Part shown: piece by piece, positions 1 to 8,500 of the stretch | How the letters are laid out: each line of letters starts with the position of its first letter | How positions within the stretch are numbered: the stretch's first letter is position 1 | Origin: UBA6186 sp050012295 | GTDB lineage: Bacteria > Pseudomonadota > Gammaproteobacteria > UBA6186 > Azoamicaceae | Length of the DNA: 21,933 nucleotides | Direction of reading: 5' to 3' | Assembly (NCBI GenBank): GCA_050012295.1 | Contig: JBEKHL010000026.1 | Span: 1 to 21,933 of the forward strand | Position numbers and translations under genes: made by a program | Notes under the pieces: generated by a model | What the model was told of the DNA's origin: nothing | Database searches by the model: none | What the model saw: the letters and a program-made list of their open reading frames with translations, nothing else

Positions 1-813
1 AAATTTATTAGCCCAAGCTAATAGAGGTCTAAATAATAGCTGATCGTATAATAAAATTACTAAAAACATGGCAACTATGGCATACCACATAGCATTAAAA
101 TTCTCTTCAGCAATAGCTTTACTTATATAAGAACCAATACCAGGTAACGCAATATTTTGATTAGAGACCATTATAGTTTCGGAGAGCACCACAAAGAACC
201 ATCCGGCAGACATAGACATCATACAATTCCATAATAAACCTTGAGTACCGAATGGAACTTCTATGCTCCAAAATCGTTGCCATGCGGATAACTGGTACAT
301 ATTGGCAGCTTCTTGTAAATTAATTGGTACAGTGCGTAACGATTGATACAAACTCATGGTTATATTCCAAACCTGAGCAGTAAAAACAGCAAAAATAGAG
401 GCGCTTTCTGGGCCTAACATACTGTTTGGGAACAGTTTTATAAAACCGACCACAGTTATAGAAAGTAACCCTAAAACAGGGATGGATTGCATTATATCTA
501 TAAAAGATAAGATCAATTTACTAGCTCCACGATTTTTAGCGGCTAATGGGGCTACAGTAAAAGTGAATATTAAAGAAAATATCATGGCAATTAACATACG
601 TAATACCGTTTTAATTGTATATTCCGGTAAAAATTTAGGATCTAAAGAAATAGTTATTTCTTGACCCAGCTGGTACGGGGTAATCATTTGGCTGGCGCCC
701 CAGGCAATAATTGCAAGTACCCCTAAAACAAAAGTTAAAACAATCAAATCCCAAATATTTGGGGTTATAAAAAATTTTGATTTAATTAACTCAAATTGTT
801 CTTTGTTTATCAT
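1..813 (-). CDS. ABC transporter duplicated permease subunit (COG4986-type), 3' part missing
   Basis: Inner-membrane permease of an ABC importer, cut by the left edge. The frame runs without a stop from the ATG at 813-811 through 271 codons to base 1. About six membrane segments are visible (near residues 21-43, 68-92, 100-128, 135-160, 189-214, 239-262). The cytoplasmic EAA loop that contacts the ATPase is at 168-188 (EAANMYQLSAWQRF, then EVPFG). The segments MSMSAGWFFVVLSE (199-212), LPGIGSY (223-229) and LYDQLLFRPLLAWANKF (255-271) are characteristic of the family annotated as anion-transport duplicated permease, usually nearly 600 residues with two such domains in one chain. This would be the first domain, the second lying off the window. 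The substrate (nitrate, sulfonate and bicarbonate types are known among relatives) cannot be read here. No strong Shine-Dalgarno precedes the start. It is transcribed divergently from the coiled-coil gene. Confidence 0.88.
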   Translation of the reverse strand, partial: MINKEQFELIKSKFFITPNIWDLIVLTFVLGVLAIIAWGASQMITPYQLGQEITISLDPKFLPEYTIKTVLRMLIAMIFSLIFTFTVAPLAAKNRGASKLILSFIDIMQSIPVLGLLSITVVGFIKLFPNSMLGPESASIFAVFTAQVWNITMSLYQSLRTVPINLQEAANMYQLSAWQRFWSIEVPFGTQGLLWNCMMSMSAGWFFVVLSETIMVSNQNIALPGIGSYISKAIAEENFNAMWYAIVAMFLVILLYDQLLFRPLLAWANKF

Positions 814-1108
814 ATTTTATATTGATAACTTGCAAAATGTTAATTAGTTTTAGCTATGGTAGATGATATTAGCATTTAATTCTATTTTGTAGAAAATTTA
901 TAAAGTAATTAGTAAAAGTCGCGTCTTATTCGTGTATATACTCGTAAAGTTTTAAGTTCATAGTTAGATATATCAATATTTGTGTGTTTCCATTGTAGTT
1001 GCTCATTTTAATTTCTATTGTTAGGTGCTATGTTTAGTTGTATGTAAGTGAAATTGATTACTTACTGTTTAATATTGAATTTATTATAAAACTACATGGG
1101 GGTGGAAT
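814..1108. other. Divergent intergenic region without a gene
   Basis: This 295-base stretch lies between the permease gene (leftward) and the coiled-coil gene (rightward) and must hold promoters for both. I see no coding frame, RNA gene or convincing sigma70 pair. A 6-bp inverted repeat, GTAAGT (1044-1049) with ACTTAC (1060-1065), lies 43 bases before the coiled-coil start and could be a weak operator, but such short AT-rich repeats arise easily by chance. Confidence 0.5.
1098..1105 (+). promoter_or_regulatory. Ribosome binding site of the coiled-coil gene
   Basis: A G-rich run GGGGGTGG ends three bases before the ATG at 1109, in an otherwise AT-rich leader. It supports that start. An earlier ATG at 1096 overlaps the G run but is in another frame that stops within a few codons. 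Confidence 0.6.
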
Positions 1109-2497
1109 ATGGCGGTCGATTTAAACAAAAAATTTAAAGAAGAACAGGAAAAGAATACAGCTTTATTAAGCAGGATTGAAGAATTGGGTAAATTATTGAA
1201 AGACGAGAAAAGTAAACATGATCATGATATGCGACAAGAAACATGGCATGCAGCCAGATCGGAACAGCAAAGAGATGAGGCAATAGAAAGAGAAGAATTA
1301 ATTAAAGCTAAGCTAAAAGAAGCAAGAGAGGAATTAAGAAAATTACAAGAATCAAAAGAGGAAGATACAGCCAGATCCGCAAAAAAATCAAAAGACAACG
1401 AAGAAGTTAAGGCATTAAAAGAACAGATAAAAAATTTAACCGATCAAAATACAGATTTAACAAACCAACTTTCTGAAATGGCGCAACAGATAGAAGCTCT
1501 TTTAGCAAAATTGAGTATGCAGCAATTGTCTCCAGAAGAAAAAGAGGCACGAAGAATAGAGCGTTTAAGAGCGTTTGTAACCAATCCGGAAAATCGAGAT
1601 CATCTTTCGCTACCTAAGGACATGTTTGAAAAATTGTTAGAGGAAAAAAAGCAAACAGTTCGAATGGTAGAAGAGGAAGAAAAACTAGCACGAAAAGTTG
1701 TGGAAACTAAAGTAAAACTGGAAATGGAAAAAGTGAAAGGAGAAATGAGAGATTTATTAAAACAAAATGAAGAGGAAGAAAAAGCCATACTAAAAGCAAC
1801 AGAAGAACAGTTGCGACAAGCTGGCAAACCTTTATCACAAGAAGAAAAAGACAAGCTATCGGCAGCTTTATTTGAGATGCAAAATAATCGACGTAAAGTT
1901 ATGCAAAATATAGTAAACAACGATTCACGATTCGATACATTACTTAGAATGGCAGAAAATAAATCGTTAGATTTCGGTCAAAAGGCCGTTAGAATGGTAA
2001 GAAAAGTAGCCGGACAAGATGCGGCAGATAGCGGAATAGTTAAAATGTTTAGTGAGTCTTTAGAAAAAAGGCGAAGCGAACTTTATCCTCCTGGCCAATT
2101 AAACGATCATACTATACAACGAAATGCTGCCAAAACGGTAATATTAGCAGCTGGCGCAGCAGCATTACAAGCTTTAGAAGTTCCTGTCGCAGTAAAAAGT
2201 TTACTTTACTTTACAACTTGCGAGTCAGGATGGAAGTATCAAACACATTTAGCATGTACACGCCATCTTAACCATATTTCTGATGATGTTATTATACAGA
2301 GAGGAATGGCAGCAAAAGCAGCTCTTGGTTTAATGGGTTCTTTAGTGCTTGGTGCTGGAGTTAAGCTGGCACAAGAAGGTGTTAAATTTTTGATAAAAAA
2401 ACCTACGCAAAGCCAAAGTATCAAAGATAGTTTTGAAGTAGATCCGGAACAATTTAAAATGAAATATTCACATAAAAGGCCAAGAGAAAATAATTAA
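1109..2497 (+). CDS. Coiled-coil protein with two C-terminal hydrophobic segments, function unknown
   Basis: I do not recognise this 462-residue protein. Residues 1-145 and about 175-265 are rich in Glu, Lys, Gln and Leu with heptad-like spacing, typical of long coiled coils. The middle (266-340) is charged and helical. Two hydrophobic Ala/Gly/Leu-rich stretches follow, at about 341-370 and 399-430, separated by a polar segment with two Cys and several His. They could form a membrane hairpin or a packed helical domain. No signal peptide is seen, and the C-terminus is basic (KRPRE). The start is supported by a G-rich Shine-Dalgarno. It stops 14 bases before the 2759-residue gene, which has its own GGAGG site, so the two almost certainly share a transcript and perhaps a function, such as a membrane-anchored scaffold for the giant. 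Automated annotation may call it SMC- or myosin-like because of the coiled coil, which would not be meaningful homology. Confidence 0.8.
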   Translation: MAVDLNKKFKEEQEKNTALLSRIEELGKLLKDEKSKHDHDMRQETWHAARSEQQRDEAIEREELIKAKLKEAREELRKLQESKEEDTARSAKKSKDNEEVKALKEQIKNLTDQNTDLTNQLSEMAQQIEALLAKLSMQQLSPEEKEARRIERLRAFVTNPENRDHLSLPKDMFEKLLEEKKQTVRMVEEEEKLARKVVETKVKLEMEKVKGEMRDLLKQNEEEEKAILKATEEQLRQAGKPLSQEEKDKLSAALFEMQNNRRKVMQNIVNNDSRFDTLLRMAENKSLDFGQKAVRMVRKVAGQDAADSGIVKMFSESLEKRRSELYPPGQLNDHTIQRNAAKTVILAAGAAALQALEVPVAVKSLLYFTTCESGWKYQTHLACTRHLNHISDDVIIQRGMAAKAALGLMGSLVLGAGVKLAQEGVKFLIKKPTQSQSIKDSFEVDPEQFKMKYSHKRPRENN

Positions 2498-2499
2498 GT

Positions 2500-2504
2500 G
2501 GAGG
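2500..2504 (+). promoter_or_regulatory. Ribosome binding site of the first giant gene
   Basis: A consensus GGAGG lies in the 14-base gap after the coiled-coil gene, seven bases before the ATG at 2512. It fixes the start of the giant and indicates independent, efficient initiation within the operon. Confidence 0.8.
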
Positions 2505-2511
2505 ATCTGAT

Positions 2512-5500
2512 ATGGTGTGGGGATTTGGTAGCACTAAAGAAGAACTACTAAAAAAAAGGATTGATATTGCTTTAAGTAATATTGAGCCACTTGTAAGCAT
2601 GGATAAATTAGTTCCTGGTTCTTGGATAACATATGCAGGTGAGCAATCAGGAAATGAAGCTTGGAGTTGGGCTATAGATTTTGATGAATTGATTGAATAT
2701 GTAGCTGCAGTAAATAAACAGTTGTTGGATGGAAATTCAAAAATTGATGGAGCCAATTATTATTTTATTTTAAGTCAAAGAGAAAATTTGGGTAAAATTA
2801 AAACCTGGTTGGGTAAAATATATGGACAAATTAATCCAAGCTTAAGAACTGAACAATTAGTTAAGAGGTATGAAGAAGTAAATAGTGTTTTAACAGCAAG
2901 TATTGTTTTTTGTGATCATTTAATAAATTCAATTAATACAGCCGTGGAAAGTAGTGGTGTTATTGATATTAATGATACTAATGTTATTAAAAATTCTCTG
3001 GAGAAGCACGGATTTACTGCGACGGAAGCATTATCTACTGTCTTAATAGAAAAATTTAAAAAAATTTATACGGAAAAATTAAAGTTAACAAAATCCTTAA
3101 AAGCAAAAATAGATCATTCTTTGTCTTCTTATATTAACCCTTTTTTAGAAATGGAATCAAAAAAATCTAATTCTTGGATAGGATATCAAGGTGAAGGTTC
3201 CGGTGAGTTAGATTGGAATTGGGCAATACATTTTGATTGTTTAGTAGATGTTATGGAGATCATGAAAGATAAAATTTCAAAGTCTAGTGAAAGTAGCAAA
3301 TGGATAGCATCAGGAGGGAAAGCAACGGTTGAGGTTAAATATTTTGTTCAAGAACAAAAAGAAAATTTACTTAAATTTAGAACTTGGTTGGATAATGTTT
3401 ATAGTATGCTTTCTTTAGAAGAAAAACAAGAAGTTTATGTTCCACCATCTCATACCCACGAAAAAGTAAACGAAACTCTTGCGTTTAGATACCTTAAAGC
3501 AAAGGAATTTTTAGATCGATTACTATCTATTAGTGAACAAAATCAGGCAGTTAATTATGCGCCAAGCTCAACCGAACTAACAGCAGCACTTGCAAATAAT
3601 AACTTAACAATTATAGAAAAATTTTATTTATTAAAAGCGATAGATGTTACGTTACCTAAGGAACAGATAGACTCAATTATTAATGATTTAAACAAGTTGT
3701 CTCAACCAAATACTCTTAATCAAGAAAATTTAAATTATATTTATAACGATATTATAAATGTAATGCTTGAAAGTAATTCCCTAAAAAACAGTTATTTACT
3801 AACAGAACTTGTTAATAGCATAATTTATAGTAGGTTGTCGTCGTACGATAAATATACCTTGTTTACTAGAATTTTATATGCAGCAAAAGACAAAAATTTG
3901 CAGTTAACTTTAACACAACAGGATTTGTCAATGTTATTAAAAATTTATAATGATCTTGTTAATAACAAACAATCGAGCAACCCTTTAGTTGAATGTATTG
4001 TAGACAATAATGTTATATCACCAGAAGACAAGTATAAATTATTAGTTAGTATTGACGGTGTGTCTGAAAAAGATATAAGAGAAAAAGCACCTTCTTTACT
4101 AGCAAATTTACTATTTTTTAATCGATTTGACTTTGCTGCTTTGCTTGGTCCTGACGAAGTTACGTTAGACACTTTAAAAAAAATTGATGATGAATATAAA
4201 TGGCGGCTAAATTTAGAACCAGATGATAAAAAGATTTCAGAAGAATTAAATGTAATTATAAAGAACGTTAATAAAGATGAATCACCAATATTAACTTCTA
4301 GATTGTTGCGATTAGTATTTTTCCATAAAGATGTTAATAACGATATTTTAGATTTGGTTTTAGAGCATGCGAAAAAGGAACCATTAATTTATAAAAAAAT
4401 TGTCATGGATCCTAGATTAAAGAACACACAATATGAGCAACAACAGCAAGCTATTCTTAGAAATAAAAATGTTCTTGCAAAAACATTTGAGTATATGTCG
4501 ACTAGATTTGGAGCGATTTATGATAAGCTTACTGGCAGATCTAAAAGCATAGCAACTGAAGTTTATTTTTGGTTATATGAAACACAGGAAAGTTTAACAT
4601 TGGCCGAACAAGCTGCAAGAGACTTATTATATTTTAATCTTATTAGACAACTGGAATTATATAAAAACGATCCTAGTTATGATTTGGATTTTGAAAGGTT
4701 TATAAAGCTACAAAAATTAAATCCAGTTTCTCTATTAAAACGACAGTTGAAAAAATTTAACCATTGGGATGATGATGATGTAGATGGAATTAAAGCTCCT
4801 GACTTAACAGCTGCATTTACAAATAGCATAGCTATATTAGAAGATAAAATAGAGCATGGTAAAGAAACAGCAAATAATTTAGTTGATAAGACATTTGCGG
4901 ATGGAAATCCTGAGCATAATAGAGATAAAAAAGCAACTAAAGCATATTTAAATGATATTGATCAAAAAATTATAGAAGGTGCTATACAGTCAATTAGGAT
5001 AATAAGTGATTATGAAAGAGAATTTCAAAAGAACGTTGAACTTGAATTGGCAACGTTGCATAAGCAACTTGAACAATATAGTAATGACGATCAAAAAACA
5101 TTAGAAAAAGCTGATCTTGTAAGAAAAATAGGTGCTATAGAATTAAGAAGTGAAGCTGATCTTGAATTGGTTAAAAAATATTATCGAGTTTTTTTGCGTG
5201 ACGGATTAGAAAATGCAAAAGAAAAATTAGCAAACAGTGAAAAAATATTTCCTGATAAAATAACTAAATTATTTGGAAATGAAAAGGATTTGGATACAGC
5301 TATTAGTGCAGTTACTGCTAAGCTAGAAACAGCAGGGGCTATTTTGGCGGATCTTAAAGATAATAACACTATCTCTTTAAGAGACTTTTTTTCGAAGATG
5401 GGTGTTGTTAGTTCGGTAGAAATTAATGCTAATTCTAAAATTTATAGTTATGTTCTTGTAGATGAAATTAAATTATTCTTACAAAGTCATTTACAGACAT

Positions 5501-8500
5501 TACAATTAGCTAAAGCAAATTTTTTAGCATTTGTAGAGTTTAATCCTGGAAAAGATGTGGTTGGTGATCAATCTATAACTGTTGCCTATCTTTTAAAAGT
5601 AAAAGAAGCGTTTAATAGGTTGCCTTATATTGCAAATGTTGACGTAAGAAATCGTTGTGAACAATCATTAAAAGAGGAACAAGCTAAAATAGAAGCAAGT
5701 ATAGTGGAGGGATTAAAATTATTTAATGATACCTACTTAACTAGGTTTAAAAAAGATATACAAGATAAAGCTGGGAATTTACAAACAGCTATTGAATATA
5801 TTGATACTCAAGTTAATACGGTAAGCAAAAATAAAAAACTTAACGAACATGTTAAATTTCATACTGTTTTTTTGTTAAAACAAACGTTATTAATGCTTAA
5901 TAATGGCGCAAATGAAGTGGCAAAACTTTTTCCTGTAGAACAATATAACGACGTGGCTTTAACAGAAGAAAAAATTAGATTTTTTGGTGATGTTACAGCT
6001 AAGATGCGCGCATTAGAAAGTTCGTCTAACGAATTAACTGATAAATTGGTACAAGATGTACCATGGTTAAGTGATTATTATAAAGTTGGTTATAATAAAC
6101 GTCGGCTAGAATTAATGAATAGTTTGAATAAAGAACAAGAAAGGTGTGCCAGAGATTTAGGTAAAGAAGTTGCAGAAAAGGTATTGCAAGAAGAGCTAAA
6201 TAAACAAGGTTGGAACTTTCTTGAAATAATGGCAAAATATTTGTCAGAAGACGATGATGTTAATCAACATGCAGATATTAAAGGTAAATATAATGCTACA
6301 TCTGTTTATACCGATGCAAAATTTTTAGAATCTTATAAAACAGAAATTAAACAGGGTTTTAAAAAGCATTTGGAAGAACATCAGCAAGAAATAGCTAATC
6401 AAATTATAATACGAATGTTTGATACGGTTCCTCATCTGTTAAAAGAGCCAAAGGTTTTTACATTAAATAATATTAAAAAACACGTTAGCAAACAGGATGC
6501 CGAAATAATAACTACGTTAAACAGCAAATGTTCTACGTTTAGTGTAACTATTAAAAAGAAATCTGAAGAATGGTTGCGTAATTTTAATATTCAAAAACAA
6601 CAAGTTGCAGAGTTTGTGCGTGGTTGTTCAGATGAAAACATACTTGTTAATTTACAAAACGAAATCAATAATCCAACCAAATCGACAGATGTTATTTATA
6701 AAAATTTATTAGAATTTGAATTGCAAGAACAATTAAAAATGATTGCTGAAAAAACATTTAAAAAACAAGTTGAAGTATTGTCAACTGATCCAAACAAAGA
6801 TCTTTTGCAGGAAGTTACCGTTATGCCTGCTCAGGTTGCTCAAGGTTTAAATTCAGAAAATTCAGCTGTTTTTATGGGTAATTTTAATAGGTTGCGTACA
6901 GACACAATAGAAAGACTAAATAAAATTAAAGCATTTGTAGAGCAGCAAGCATTAAATAACACCCAAAAATTTTTATCAAATAAGATAGCCAGTAGTATAG
7001 AAAAAACAGATCCGTTATACAAATCGTATGAAGAATATTATTCGAATATTTCAGCAAAAAAACGTGGCGATTTATCTGTATTAATTAATAAAGCTGCAGA
7101 AGAATTATCAAAAGTACCAGATACTGATGTAGATGGTGCATTATACAATGCGAAACCATATCCTTGGGGTGGAAATTCACTAAAAGGGCTGGATAGTGGA
7201 AAAATACAACAAATAATGCGACAAGTACAACCAGGGGTTGAGCAAAAATATTTAGATAGTAACCAAATACAACAAGAAATTGCAAATGCGTATGAACAAA
7301 ACTTGAAAGTTAAGAAGGCCGAACTACTTGCGGCAGAACAAACAGCTAATCAACAAATAATTGATAGGGCTAAGAGAGACGCTACGGATAAAGCTGGGCA
7401 ATTATTGGGTTCTGTAGATTTTAATACAAATTCATTAGCATGGTTGGTAAAAGTAAGCGATTCTGTAGCAAAAGTTAACAAGGGAAATTATGAAGGTATG
7501 GTATTGCCAGATGATTATAAAGCACCTGGATTTTTGGCAAATTTTAAACCAACCTATTTGGGATTAATTAACGCAGAAAAAACTAAAATACTTAAGGTTG
7601 ACAAATTAGCAGAACAGGCTGCGGATTTATTGTTTAATGCCAATCAAAACAATCTAAATGCAGAAGATCAATATGCATTGTTTAATATGCTACAAATGGA
7701 AATAAAAGACATAGGTAATATGAAAGGTATTCCTGGTTTTAGACAAAGAGTAATTATTAGTAAGTTTGTTGAAGAATATAATAAATCTATTAAAGATGGC
7801 GATCCTAAATTTCTAACAGAGTCTTTGAAAGAAATTAAGGATTTTGAAACAAAGTTTGCAGGTAAGTATTTAGAAAAATTAAATAGTCGAAGCAAAGAAG
7901 AAGCTAGAAGTATTGGGCCGTTGATGGCTGGAACTTTTTTTATGGAATTTTTTAAACAAAATAAGGGAAATTTTGTTAATAATTTTGAAAGAACTATCAC
8001 TGGTTTGGGTGGTTATGTAAGCGCTCAGTTTGCTGATAACCAAATTAGTATTGGAGATAAGGTTTCAATAAATAGCATGAATATTACTTATCCAGATTTA
8101 AGGAAATATTTTGATATGCCTGGATTTAAAAGAGAATTTAAAACATCTGTTGAGACGGCAATGGGAAAATATATGTCGTTTATTGGTAGAGTGAAAATTA
8201 ACGAGGCAGATTTTAGCAATAATAACACTTTTGAAGATTATAACACAACTATAAAAACCGAGATAGCAGCAAGTGAGGATCCTGTTTATAATACATTGTT
8301 AACGATTAGGCTAGATTATATTTTAGAACTTAGAAGACAACAAATATATAATAATGTGGTTGCAGCATTTAATGCAAAGGTTAACGAACAAATTCGTATA
8401 ATTAGAAGCATAAATCCACTTGATGAAATATCTTTGCTTGAAAATGAAATAATAAATTTAAAAGAAAGTTTAGAAGAAAAATATAGTGATATAAAACAAG

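Noticed and set aside
482..664. 60-codon plus-strand frame
   Set aside because: It is antisense to the permease gene, whose frame encodes clear membrane segments and family motifs; it has no ribosome site.
880..894. TTCTA-TTTTG-TAGAA hairpin upstream of the permease gene
   Set aside because: A five-pair, mostly AT stem without a T tract or conserved context; likely chance.
1044..1065. GTAAGT...ACTTAC inverted repeat before the coiled-coil gene
   Set aside because: Six-base arms in AT-rich intergenic DNA with no paired promoter elements; too weak to call an operator.
1600..1920. 106-codon minus-strand frame rich in Ser and Phe
   Set aside because: It is the mirror of Glu/Lys-rich coiled-coil coding (complement of GAA/AAA codons), a usual shadow.
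7668..8000. 110-codon minus-strand frame, plus the other minus-strand frames inside 2512-10791
   Set aside because: They are shadows of the giant gene with no ribosome sites or recognisable products.
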